A stretch of 64,000 bases of DNA, from assembly GCA_949987565.1 (NCBI GenBank), contig OX465115.1, positions 2,809,959 to 2,873,958 on the forward strand, written 5' to 3'. Position 1 is the first letter of the stretch. Every line of letters starts with the position of its first letter. Source of the stretch: Luidia sarsii. Its lineage: Eukaryota; Echinodermata; Asteroidea; Paxillosida; Luidiidae. Both the position numbers and the translations under genes were made by a program. Shown one piece after another: positions 29,355-42,069 of the stretch. A model generated the notes under the pieces. It ran no database searches. It was not told where the DNA came from and saw nothing but the letters and a program-made list of their open reading frames with translations.

Positions 29355-30055
29355 AGTGCACAATGAAGTAGTTGTTGCATCTGATACAGTAGTTGCAATT
29401 GATGAAGTAGTTGTTGCATCTGATGAGTAGTTGTTGCATCTTATGAAGTAGTTGTTGCATCTGATACAGTAGTTGTTGCATCTCATAAAATGGTTGTTGA
29501 TCTGATGAAGTAATTGTTGCATCTTCTGAAGTAGTCGTTGCATCTGATACAGTAGTTGCATTTGATGAAGTAGTTGTTGCATCTGATGAGTAGGTGTTGC
29601 ATCTTATGAAGTAGTTGTTGCATCTGATACAGTAGTTGCATTTGAGAAGTAGTTGTTGCATTTGATGAAGTAGTTGTTGCATCTTATGAAGTAGTTGTTG
29701 CATCTTATGAAGTAGTTGTTGCATCTTATGAAGTAGTTGTTGCATCTGATATAGTTGTTGCATTTGAGAAGTAGTTGTTGCATCTGATGTAGTAGTTGTT
29801 GCATCTGATGTAGTAGTCGTTGCATCTGATATAGTAGTTATTGCATCTGGTGAAGTAACTGTTGCATCTGGTGAAGTAACTGTTGCATCTGGTGACGTAA
29901 TTGTTTCATCTGATGGAGTGGTTGTTGCATCTGATGAAGTAGTTGTTGCATCTGATGAAGTAGTTGTTGCATCTGATTAAGTTTAATTGTTGCATCTGAT
30001 GTAGTTAGTTGTTGCAACTGGTGAAGTAACTGTTGCATCTGATGCAGAAGTTGTT
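29355..30055 (+). repeat. 21-bp minisatellite (TTGTTGCATCTGATGAAGTAG)
   Basis: About 33 units in 700 bp with single-base variants and some shortened 18-bp units. Because 21 is a multiple of 3, minus-strand frames read repeated heptads (QMQQLLH-like). There is no other evidence of a gene. Confidence 0.9.
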
Positions 30056-30963
30056 GCCACGAAAGCTTACGCACTCTTTCAAACCGGTTAGTGCTAAGTG
30101 CTATCTTTATTATAGGCCCCTATATAAAGTGTGGTCAAATTGAATATGGGATGTTTTGTTGTTCTTGCTACTTAGATGAGACTTGAAGGTTTGCATGGTG
30201 GAATCTGGGATTGGGGAGGGGGGTTGCAGTGACACTTCGTAATCTCTTCCCCGAATTGGCGAAGATCTGAGAAAGCCGGTAATTGTTTAAGCACTCACAT
30301 CTTGAAATTGTAATGTGATTCCTCCCCCAGTGTCCTGTGCGATCTTATTAGTCATATCAATTTTTCATCTGGGCTGTTCTGACCCTTCTCATTTCGCATT
30401 TTTTCCCTCACAGAGTAACCCTCGCCGGAAACATTTGAATGAAATGATTGGTGAAGATTGCCTCTTATTTTATCATAGTTTGTTGTCTGTGCTTTTATAT
30501 AGCAAGCAGTTTGCAACATGACTGTATAATAAGTCTTGGTCCACCAGGTTTCTTTGATATTTATTTCTAATTCGGGAATTGAATTGAATCGTTTATTGCC
30601 ATCTGTATCAAATACATCGAAACCCATAGAAATGATTGGCCTTGCGAGCATTCAGACATAAACCGATAACAATCAATCAACTGCAACCAGAGTGACTAGC
30701 GACTTATAATAAAAGAAACCACTCTATACAAAACAAACTATACTTATACGGAAAGCTGAGGTGATACTTCGGGGGGGGGGGAACACAATAAAAACGGGGG
30801 AGCTGAACAGAAGTTTCTTTGGCCGTAGTCGTGCGGCATGATGGTGGCCAGTTCGGATACGATGATTGCGTTTGACGAGCATGGTCCGAGGGTCAGATCA
30901 TGTGAGGGACCGAGTCCCACGCATGCACCATCGCCCGGCAGCCTGCGTGCATGGGCGCTAGGG
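30056..30963. other. No gene seen
   Basis: Contains a half copy (about 30168-30260) of the GAAGGTTTGCATGGTGGAAT foldback family; otherwise unique. Confidence 0.45.
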
Positions 30964-31342
30964 CCCGGTGTCCTGCCAAAAAGTGTCCCTGCCAAATACT
31001 GTCCGCTCATTAGCATACTGATCGCTGATTGGTTAGCGTTAGGACTAGGATTAGGGTCGTTAGGGTTAGGGTTTGGATTAGAATCAGGATTGGGATTAGG
31101 ATTAGGGTCAGGATTAGGGTTGTTTGGGTTAGGGTTAGCGTTACGGTTACAGTTAGGGTCCAACGGTACCAAAGTGCCCAACGTTGCGTGTGTTAGGCCA
31201 GCAACCATACACAATGCGTGTGTAGTGCGCGACCATACCCCAACCACGGTGGTTGAATGTCATACGTATTGGACCAATCAGCGATCAGTATGCTAATGAG
31301 TGGACAGTATTTGGCAGGGACACTTTTTGGCAGGACACCGGG
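30964..31342. mobile_element. Inverted-repeat element (70-bp arms) enclosing a telomere-like tract
   Basis: Bases 30964-31033 and 31273-31342 are inverted copies matching at 69 of 70 positions, starting CCCGGTGTCCTGCC. Between them lies a degenerate (TTAGGG)n array. No target duplication is evident in the flanks. Confidence 0.8.
31034..31160 (+). repeat. Degenerate TTAGGG telomere-like repeat
   Basis: About 120 bp of variants such as GGATTAGGGT, GTTAGGGTTAGGGT and GGATTGGGATTAGG. TTAGGG is the deuterostome (and ancestral animal) telomere unit. The array is broken by many point changes. Confidence 0.75.
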
Positions 31343-31609
31343 TTCGATTCACTCCACGGACGGCGCTGCCCGTCTTCGGATCGAACTGCTCCCGCCCGAG
31401 CCCGCCTCCTGGTCCCCTCCCCTCCCCCGTGTCGTCCCGATTCACCTTCGCCTCTTGACCAGTCGATACACTACATCGCTCTCTCTCTACCTCTCCCCCA
31501 CCCCAAACCCGCGCGGGCGGCGACTTCCCGAAGTCCCACTCGGACGCCGCCACTTGGAGCGCATCAATTTTCTTATTTTGAGTCGAATTCGGGAACAATA
31601 TCGTCCGCT
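31343..31609. other. Unique GC-rich sequence, no gene seen
   Basis: Frames here continue out of the inverted-repeat element and the GA tract. Confidence 0.4.
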
Positions 31610-31745
31610 CGAGAAGGGAGAGAGGAGGTGCGAGAGAAAGACAGACCGGGAGATAGAGAAAGAAGGGGAGAACGAGAAAGATAGGTGGAGAGAGAGAAGA
31701 AAGAGAGGGAGAGAGAGGGGAGAGAGAGGGGAGAGAGAGGGGAGA

Positions 31746-31789
<44 letters not shown>

Positions 31790-31931
31790 AGAGGGAGAAG
31801 GAATAGAGGAGGTGCGAGAGAAAGACAGACGGGAGATATAGAGAGAAGGGAAGACACAGAAAGAGAGGTGGAGAGAGAAGAAAGAGAGGGAGAGAGAGGG
31901 GGAGAGAAAGAGGGGGAGAGAGAGAGGGAGG

Positions 31932-31963
<32 letters not shown>

Positions 31964-32670
31964 GAGGGGGGAGAAGGAAGAGAGGAGGTGCGAGAGAAAG
32001 ACAGACGGGAGATAGAGAGAGGTGGGAGAAAGAGAAAGAGAGGTGGACAGAAAGACGAAAGAGAGGGAGAGAGAGAGGGGGAGAGGAAGATAGAGAAAGA
32101 GGGAGAGAGAGAGAGAGAGGGGGGGGGGAGAGGAAGAGAGAGAGAGAGAGAGAGAAGGGGGAGGGGAGAGAGGCTCAGACAGGAAGAAATACATAGACAC
32201 GGAAACATAGACATGGAGACAGAGACAGAGAGACCCGAGAGGAGGGGGTTACAGATATACATAGTGGGGAAAGACACACCAAGAAAAAGACTGCGGGAGA
32301 GAGAGAGAGAGAGAAAGAGGCAGAGAGAGAGATGGAATGGGATAGACATATGGGAGGGGAGAGTTAGAGAAGGGACAAAAGATGGACAGAGACTGAGACA
32401 AAGACACAGATATTGAGACAATGACAACGAGGCGGAGGCAGGCAGGGAAAAGGAGGGAAAGATGGAGAAAGAGTGTGGACAGAGGCACTAGACTGAGAAA
32501 GAGACGGAGACAAATTCAGGGAGACATAGCCAGCCAGGCAGAGAAGAGGGAAGGACCGAGAGAGAGAGAGACACACAGAGACAGAGAGCGGGGAAGGAGC
32601 GAAGGACAGGGACAGAGGGAGGCGGAGAGCGGGAGAGCACCGCGTGAAAGAGAGACAGAGCGAAATTCAG
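31610..32670 (+). repeat. 1.06-kb GA-rich tract with a higher-order unit
   Basis: GAGA with a repeated module of about 180 bp (GAGGTGCGAGAGAAAGACAG) seen at about 31625, 31808 and 31984. Then less regular purine sequence to 32670. Confidence 0.9.
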
Positions 32671-33834
32671 AACCGCCAAACCCAGAGGATTTGGAGTGCC
32701 GTCCGGCCGCAGGATCGTGAAGTAGCCATCAGGATAGCAAGCTGAGTGCTTTTCTTGAAATAAATCCAGTCGCCGTGTTGATGCAATTGCTTTCGTTCTT
32801 GCTTGCTCATCAACTTTTCTGGGCGTCTAACGTGACGTGCTTGACAGACTGGGAAAGATCCTTCCCTCCCACTCCTTATTCTTCTTTCTCATTTCTTAGG
32901 GGGGGGGGCGAGTTCGGAGGGGGGGGGGTTGGTGGTCTTTCCGAGCGCCTAAGTGGGGGAAATATAAGATTTGGGTCCAATCGAGGATTTCTAACGAGCA
33001 GAGGCTGCAATTGAGGAGCGGGCAAACCTCTTATGTGCCGTGGTTGCGCGCAAACTGCATCGGTATTTCTGACAGCGTCGCTAGCCAACGGAAGCCTACC
33101 GTTCGATGGTCCCCTTCCCCTCTCTCTCTCTCTCTCTCTCTCTCTTCTCACCAGTCCCCCAACCTTTTTTTTCTCGGCAGCTGCGGCGACGCACGACAGA
33201 TCGCGGGTCGGCTACCAGCGAAGATCTCGCTTGCAGAGCACACGCCCCGATTTTTTTTAAATATTTTTTTTGGTAAAAAGCGCGGGACGGGAAACAGGGT
33301 TAAGTGTGCTATCTTCACGCGAATCAAAGTACGATAAACTGTTATTTCTTGGCCGGGCCTGTTTCCTCTGCGCTGGGCTGTGATGGCAATATCGACGGGG
33401 AGTTGAGACTCCCTCAGGCTCTCTCGAGGAAAGGGCCGTTTTACACAACGAAACTGGAAAAGGCAACGGCACGGCCCTATAAAAAAAACTAACTCCTTCT
33501 AAAGTCAATTGACGGCAGTTAATTGCGAACGTGAATAGGCAGCAAAAAATCACAAGATCCCATTCGAAAACAAGGACGAACACAAGTGGAGTTCGGCCAA
33601 ATTTTACTCGGAGATCTGAACAATTTGCATCTGAATGATCATAACCCCCAAGTCCAATTCACAGAAACAATCTCAATTTTGAATTCAAGAATGACGAGAA
33701 AAACGCAAGATCTTTATTTGTTCACTATATTGCTGCCAAAGGAATTAGAATCATCAGGAGTAGAGTCGAAAAAGCATCGGAGAAATACAAAAAAAAGACC
33801 GGTAGTATTAAAAACTAATTTCTAAAACTGCTCC

Positions 33835-33960
33835 CTGAATAAAACGACCAAAATGCAAATTTCAAGCATTCGGAGGGACCAACGTTTCGATCCTAGCACT
33901 ATCCTTCATTCTGCCGTCGAGGAAGGTCATGCCAGGATCGGAACATTAGACACTCCAAAT
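33835..33960. repeat. GACGTTTCGATCC foldback element, diverged copy
   Basis: Contains CAACGTTTCGATCCTAGCAC and a degenerate complement (GCCAGGATCGGAACATTAG), about 300 bp from the better copy at 34.2 kb. Confidence 0.55.
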
Positions 33961-34199
33961 ATTTGAAGAAAAAAAAGAAGAAGTTAGAGTTCATTTCCAA
34001 GACGTCATTTATTTTCAGCTATTTTGAGCTGACTATTCTCTTGTATTTAGGCACATTCAGGTCAGACCATAGTTGTCCAATGTGAATCAAAGAAATGATC
34101 ATGAATCCATGGAAAATAACATTTCTGAGAGGTAGATTTCAATTCATATTGACAGAAATGACGTGTGATTTCGTTTTGGAAGGAACTCTTAAAATCTCT

Positions 34200-34372
34200 G
34201 AGTCTTAAAATTTAGTGGGCCTGAAGTTTCGATCCTAGCAGGACCTTTCTCAAAGGCACTCTGCCTTTGAGAAAGGTCCTGCTAGGATCGAAACGTCAGG
34301 CCCACTAAATTTTAAGATTTGCATTTTGGTAATTTTAGTCAGTAAGTAGTTTGCAACATTTTTGTATAATTA
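34200..34372. repeat. GACGTTTCGATCC foldback element, near-complete copy
   Basis: Two arms of about 60 bp meet at AAAGGCACTCTGCCTTT. The right side continues through GGTAATTTTAGTCAGTAAG and ends near TTTGCAACATTTTTG. Confidence 0.75.
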
Positions 34373-34527
34373 TCACCTAAAATCTCTGAGCTTAAGTTCT
34401 TCACAATATTTTCAGCAATTAATTCTAAGTAATTCATTTCTACGTTAGCTCAGCTGTGCGTAGACAGGTCTGATTGTTGTTGCTTTTGTATCTCTTATAC
34501 ATATCTTGTCTGTGCATGTGATGTACA

Positions 34528-34533
34528 TTTATT
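34528..34533 (-). terminator. Possible polyadenylation signal of the 11-exon transporter gene
   Basis: AATAAA on the minus strand, about 660 bp after the stop at 35196. An ATTAAA lies nearer (34591-34596). Either could serve; no downstream element was confirmed. Confidence 0.3.
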
Positions 34534-35195
34534 TTTTTGGCATGAATAAATGATAACTTTATAGTCTACGCAGGGTAAATCTACAGCTAATTTAATCTAC
34601 AAATACAGCCCGGTACTTGGATTTTGTTTGCGTTTCCTCAGCATAACGTCTATACGTTCTCCACTACCCTCAATCGTATCACGATAAAAACCCGTCTCAC
34701 TCGCACACCGTCAACAATCAGCAAGCTTGCTCGCTCGCATTCAGTAGCTTAATCTAACAGGGGACCCTCTATAGCGTCCTCTATAGGCCGGACAACACAC
34801 GGTGAATATTCGTCCAATCAGCTTCGACCAACTTTGCGCGCTGCATAATGAGGATGATTGGTGGCGCTATTGCATATTTTTTTAGCAAGAGACGAGCTCG
34901 TTGCGTTATAGCAGTGTGCTGCCTTTTTTTTCGCGATTGTGCCGCATCGTTGTTCTATTTCTTTACCGATTGGTCTCTGGTAAGCCATGAAATAGCATCC
35001 CAATGATTTCCCACCTATTACACAAAATGGATAACAACAACGATTTGAGCAAAATGATTCTAAGCAGTATTCCGGATTTTCTCTGAATGAGTATTTCAGC
35101 AGACAAAGTAATATTTCAGCGTCTGTTTGTCAAGCGAATACAGATTTATACCTAGTAGAAGCAAAACCAGGCCAGGACTAGACACAACAAGAGAG

Positions 35196-38100
35196 TCATA
35201 AGACAGGCGACATATCAAAAGCAGTTGACAACGCGTGTGGACCTTCCAGACCGTGCTGGTTCAGGGCGTCGGGCCCGCTGCCGGCGGCGGCGCCCGCCAA
35301 ATCCCGTCCGTTCTCGGCCAGTCTCGCGGACTCCCCGGCCGACGCCGCGAGTTTCGAGCGGCGGCGGCGCTTCGCCGTGGCGCCCTCAACGGTCGCCTTG
35401 CTGTTCCACACCCCGTAGCCCAGATAGATGACCACGCCTTTCGATGTTGCAAGAGAGGAATCGAAGCCACAATAATATGAAGAGGAAAAAATATATCAAG
35501 TGTGCGACCAACTGTGAACTAACTCATAAGTCAAGTCAAGTCAGGTAAATACAAGTACGGTGACGAACGGACGGGCGAACAACCACAGCTGCAGTAACAA
35601 TTCAGTCTCGACCCCTATCTCCCAAGCTTTCTAGTATCATTTTCTTCCCCATACTATTTCTAGCCTAAATTATTGTCGGAAAATCAAAGTTACTCAACCT
35701 TTATTTCATCTCATTTATTCTAATTATTTATTTTACTTGCTTAACTAAGATTTTGGCAATTATTTACAATGAATGTTTTATTGTTTTTATTAGTACTTGA
35801 ACAACTCCTAATTTTTTTACAAATATTCTGTATAATGAGTTTTATCCTAAGTCTCTGTTATCCAATTAGTTTGGAGAGCCCCCTTGACAGAAACTTGTTT
35901 CTTTTGGGTAATCCTGCGTAAGCTAATTGGGTATTGTTAATTGTTATCTGTATTTGTACTGATTCACTGTTATGATTTACCGGAAAATGAAATGTGACCC
36001 GGCACAGTGACATGAGGAATATCCCACCAAAACACTATTCTAGTAAACAACGCCTGAAGTCAAAGTATCTTCTCAATTCGATAAAAAAAAAATCAAATTT
36101 TTTTCTTCTGTACTTTCGGAAAGTTAATGTATTGGAGGATATTATGTCCAAAGGATTTTTCCGAAATCCGTCTCTAAATGTTGAAAAACGAGGATTTTGG
36201 GGGAGTGTTTGTGAACTGTTTTCATGAAAATCTAAAGTTCCTGCCTTTTTGAATGGCCGCTTCCGATGAGTTAGAATGGCGCAGGTATATTGTGTCTGGT
36301 GCCAAATGAACGAGCGAAGTCCCCTTGTACTATTTACAACAAAGTTCACACGGAAATAATTTTGATATCATTTGAAAGCTAATGGTATACTCTTTCACAT
36401 CATTAGAAAATCTTAAAATCTCAAAAGTGGTGGTTATTCCTCATTATGCTGTGCCGGGTCACAAATAAATATAAATACAATGTATAGGCCTATACCTGTA
36501 AATATAAACAACAGCAACCACCGAGGTGTGCCTGCAAAAAGTCTCGGCGAACTCACCCACGCCCATACAGGTCAGGTATCGGACCCACGTCATGCTGTCC
36601 AACTGGACGAGCAGGTAGATGTTGATGAATAGACTGGCAGCCGGTATCCAGGGCACAAACGGAACCTGCAATGTATGATAAAAAGACAAGCATCTAACGC
36701 TTTAGATTTGACAAAGAGTAAGGCCTACAGCAAATCGAGATTGTTGAAGCAAAATAGTTGAAGCTGTGTTCCTTACCCCGCGAGGGCTTCGTCAACGAAA
36801 GAGGGCGCTATTGCACCTCTTAATTCAGTCGTGAGAGGTTTTAAATGCCGAGGCAGAATGTCATTGGCCTCGGTTTGCACATGAGTCTAGGGAAGCAACC
36901 GGCCAGCTAGCTAGCTAGCGGCTGCAGTTTATCCCCATAGAAATGTGTGCTATTTCCAGCCGTAGCCCAAACATTTGTGACCCGGCACAGCGATATGAGG
37001 AATATCCCACCAAAACACTTTTCCAGTAAACAACTCCTGAAGTCAAAGTATCTTCTCAATTCGATTAAAAATCAATTTTGTGTGTGTGGTATTTTCTGAA
37101 AGTTAATGTATTGGAGGATATTATGTCCAAAGGATTTTTCCGAAATCCGTCTCTAAATGTTGAAAAACGAGGATTTCGGGGGAGTGTTTGTGTACTGTTT
37201 TCATAAAAATGTAAAGTTCCTGCCTTTTTGAATGGCCGCCTTCGAGGAGTTAGACTGGTGCTGCTAAATTGTGTCTGGTGCCAAATGAACGAGCGAAGTC
37301 TCCTTGTACTATTTACAACAAAATTCGTACGGAAATAAATTTGATATCATTCGAAAGCTAATGGTATACTCTTTCACATCATTAGAAAATCTCAAAATCT
37401 CAAAAGTGGGGGTTATTCCTCATTATGCTGTGCCGGGTCACATTTGAATAATATGGCTAATTCTCCTCTGATCACAAAACCCCGCTGGCTCACGCTCCGG
37501 CTTTCTTTCTGGCGTTTTAAAGTACGCAGTGGCTGTTGTTACGGCAGTCGTCCGTGTGGTTCCCTGACTTCACAGTATTTGTCAGGATGTTTAGCTCTTG
37601 GAACCAGACTATTAGCTAATAGTCTGGTTCAACCAGCCTGCAATGCTGACGAAATACAATAAAGTTAGGGAACCACACGGACGACTGCCGTAACAACAGC
37701 CACTGCGTTTAACGCACAATACATGAACACGTGAATCCTCTGGCTTCGTTACACTGCCTTTTTTGAAAACTAATCAACTTCAACAAAGAACTCCCACCTG
37801 TGTTTTTCAGCTTTAGGATAACAGAGACGAAGCCGGAGCCGAAGCCGTAGCCGGGTTTTGGGAAAAGGGCCCAAGCATCGATGCGAATCCACTCACCTTG
37901 AACGACAGCTCAGCGGTGCTCTGCGGTTGCCTAGCTACGACTATCAAGAGGAGGACGACGAGGGCGCCCATCAGTGACGTCAGCGCTACAGCCCATGGTT
38001 CCTTGCTCAGGAGAGAGTCGTTGGCGTACAGTATCATCGTTGAGAGACCCACGAAGTTTAGAACTGAATGTGAGCAGCGCAAACAAATGCATGCAGTTAC

Positions 38101-41100
38101 GTTTACGACATTGCGTGGGATAATGGTTTCCTGTAAATCTGACCACCAACATTGTCCAAAAACTTAGCTATTATTTGCTTGAAAACAAGCTACTACTTTT
38201 GAGAATGACTTAAACTGGGTTCTTTTCCTGCAAGGAATGTTTTCCAACCCAACACGACTTACCCAGCGCAGACACCGCATGCGTCACGACCCTGGAGGAA
38301 AGTACGGTGGCCTCGGCGTAACGCGGCCACACGGCCTGGCTGAACGCGGCCGCGGCGGAGTCGCCGCACGTGGCGTGGTCTCTGGCGCCCACCGTAGGGT
38401 AGAGCTGGGCGGCCGCCGCCCGCGAGGCGTGGTCCGGCTCGTACCTTGGCGGGCCGGGGAGGGGAGAGAGGGGAGGGAAGGGGGAGAGGGGAGACGGCGT
38501 GATTGGGATCGGTGAGGAACACGGCGGAGGGGGTTTCGTGGCGTAAGATGTTGCCACACCAATGAACAGGGAAAGAGAAAGGCTTTACAGGCTCGTGCTT
38601 CACTAACGGCTTGGTTTTTCTCATCTTTTCAAACGCCACGAGTATTACGAGGGATCCCGGGAGGTATAATTTTTTTCGTAGGAGGGTTAGGGGCAATTTT
38701 CAAGAATTATCATAAAAGGCGTGTCAAATTATTTTTAAGGAAAATTACGATAGAAGAAGATTACGACACCCCATTTATGATACTTGCCCCTAACCCTCCT
38801 ACGAAAAAAAAATTACGCTCCCGGGAGGGCACACCATTTTCAAAGTGCCCAATTTCCGGACATTCCAAGAAATTGCTTACTTATCAGGAAGTTAGTCGTG
38901 GTACCATGCAGACATCCCGCGAAATATTAGCACTAAAGAAATCTTCCCTTCTCGATAGTAAATGAAGTGTATGCCTATCGGAACAAAGGGTTCCTTCTAC
39001 AAATACCGCCCTCTATGTCTGAAAAGGGTTTACAATTAGGCCTAAATCTCGCTGCCATAGACGTGACCTCCGACCCGGCCCTATTCACCTCAGTATCAGC
39101 ACGCATGCGGCTACCAGCCCGTAAGGCATGAGAGTGGCTGCGGCCACGATGGACACCAGCGAGCCGATGTCAAGCACCATGCCCATGACCCCTGCAATGC
39201 AAAGAATACCTTATCATATTATGTAGCCTATGTATAAGAAAATTAACAATGCACGAGACTCGGACAAGACCGGGACCTCCATATTGATCTAGAGAACCCG
39301 AAAAAGGGGTTGATCTCCGGGGAATCAAGTCCCCGAAAATGAAGACCACTGTCTAGTCGAAACACTTTGACGATTCTCCTCACAAGAACTCACTCACAGT
39401 TTTACAGCTTGGTAACAATCATATTTGGATTTAGCACCCATGTTTGATGTGGTCCGATGAGGGGGGGAGACCACGGATTTCCGAAAATAGAACCTCTTTT
39501 CCTTTGTCACCCATGGTCTACGGAGGGGGGGGGGGAACTTACCCGAGACGACGCCGCAGAAGATGCAGGCGATGACCGGCATGTGAAAGCGTGGGCTGAC
39601 CTCTGCCAGACAGCCGAATAGGAGTCCGTCAGCCGCCATGGAGTAGATGAAACGAGGCAGCGCGAAGATGCACCCGATCAGGCTGAGGGACGGATCGGCA
39701 TTTGTTAATTTTTCCTTTTTTTTTTTATTTTTATTTTTTTTTATACAAAAGACAGTGAAAGAGAGCGAGGGTATAACTAAGGGAGAGCGAGCGAGAGAGT
39801 GAGAGAGGGGGAAGAGAGCAAATGGGAGGGTGATAGAGAGCGGGATAGAGGGGGGAGGGAGTGTAAGAGAGACTGTGTGAGAGAGAGAGGAGATAGTTAG
39901 ATAACGGAATAACGTGGGAAATAATGTGATAGAGTAAGAGAGTGAGAGACAGAGAGAGGAGAGCAAGTGAGAGGGGGAGAGTGAGCCGGATAAAAGGGGA
40001 GGGAGTGTAATTAAGAGACTGTGAGAGAGAGGAGAGAGTGAGATAAGGGAATAACGTGGGAAGTAATAAGATAGAGTGAGAGCGTTAGATAGAGTGAGAG
40101 ACAGAGAGAGAGAGAGGAGAGCAAGTGAGAGGGGAGAGTGAGCCGGATAGAAGAGGAGGGAGTGTGAGAGAGAAGGGAGAGAATTGAAAATAATGTGATA
40201 GAGAGTAAGAGTGTTAGATAGAGTGAGACAAAGAGAAAGAGGAGATGAAGTGGGAGGGGAGAGAGAGAGGGGGGAGAAAGAGAAAGGGGAGAGAAAGAGA
40301 TAGAAGGGGAGAGAGTGAGAGAGAGGGAAACAGAGAAAGGGGAGTGTTAAAGAGAAAACGACAGAAAGACTGAGAGACAGACAGATCGGCAGAAATCAGG
40401 AAGAACGATTCGAGTTGTCTGGGAGCGTAATATAACAAAAGCTACACGGACGCCCTTTGTTATGTTAGTCATGACTCGCAGGAACTCGGAAGGGTGATGG
40501 AATTGTTTCGAAGATAGAGTTTATAATAGAATCACTTGGCGAATTTCGAAAGTGGCAGAATATTCCAAATAATATACAAAACAGGAGCAATGAGTGCCAA
40601 AGAGTGGCTCGCTCGACGTGGAGTTAGTGATCTGTGGAAGGTACGGTGCTCCAGAGGTGCCATCCATCCTGCCGTGACCCTGAAATAAATAATTAACTCG
40701 ACAAATTGGCGTCTCGAATCTTTCCTGCGATAAAAAAAAAAATATCACCGACAATTATCATCCACTCAATATGGAGGAGGGCGCCCCCAACACACCTTGT
40801 CAGCAGGCCGGCGATCCCGCCCGCCGTGACGACGTACTTGGCCACCGTCCAACCGATCCGCTCGAAGGCCTCGGGCAAGGGCGCCCTCTCGTCCAGGAGA
40901 TAGTAGGGGCAGATCATGGTCAGCACCACGGACACGGCGAAGAAGGAGAGGAAGACGAAGAACACGGTTGCCATGGTGCTCAGCGGGATGGACCGCTGCG
41001 GGTCGTGCGCCTCCTCGGCTGTGTGAAGAGCGAAGGGGGTGATACTATAATGTGACCCGGCACAGCATAATGAGGAATAACCCCCACTTTTAAGATTTTG

Positions 41101-41906
41101 AGATTTTCTAATGATGTTAAAGAGTATACCATTAGCTTTCGAATGATATCAAAATAATTTCCGTGCGAACTTTGTTGTAAATAGTACAAGGGGACATCGC
41201 TTGTTCATCTGGTACCAGACAAAAATATAGCAGCGCCATTCTAACTCCTCGAAAGCGGCCATTCAAAAAGGCAGAAAATTTACATTTTTATGAAAACAGT
41301 AACCAAACACTCCCCCCCCCCCAAATCCTTGTTTTTCCAACATTTAGAGACGGATTTCGGAAAAATCCTTTAGACATAATATCCTGCAATACATTAACTT
41401 TCCGAAAATACAAACAATTTTTTTTTTATCGAATTGAGAAGATATTTTGAGTTTGACTTCAGACGTTGTTTACTCGAAAAGTGTTTTGGTGGGATATTCC
41501 TCATGTCGCTGTGCCGGGTCACATAATACGGGGAGTTACATATCACCGAACTATTCACCGGTGGGTTTTTGATGGAGGGCGATATACACAACTATGTCCC
41601 GCCTTACCGGGCAATAGTCACAAGGGACTATGATGTAGTAACTAAAAAAATGTTGGAAACTGCTTACTGACTAGTCACCTAAAATAATACACAGTGTAAA
41701 CAAAGTAAAGAAACAGAGACTTGGAAATTTTCAAACAATTTGTGAAAATATCACTCAAATATTTAGACAATATTTGGATGACGGGATTTGAGGGTGTGCA
41801 TGGTGGAAGATTATACAAAGTGGATAGTTTGCGGTGACTCTATGTAAGCCACGTCTCATGAGATGGAGTGTGGTCATGAAAACAGCCGGTAACTCAACCA
41901 TTGCTG

Positions 41907-41961
<55 letters not shown>

Positions 41962-42000
41962 TATCAAAGTCTCGGTCTCAGTCTCGGTCTCGGATGCTGA

Positions 42001-42069
<69 letters not shown>

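Larger units (their letters stand above)
32671..35195. other. No coding exon seen; 3' flank of the 11-exon transporter gene
   Basis: Two GACGTTTCGATCC foldback copies (33.8 and 34.2 kb) in mostly AT-rich unique sequence. The 3'-UTR of the transporter gene probably ends somewhere in 34.5-35.2 kb. Confidence 0.45.

Noticed and set aside
29305..30074. Possible CRISPR-like array
   Set aside because: The 21-bp units are contiguous with no spacers, and this is animal DNA. It is a minisatellite.
31253..32427. Frames up to 284 aa in the 31-32 kb tract
   Set aside because: GA/CT repeat translations; SLSLS and ERERE only.
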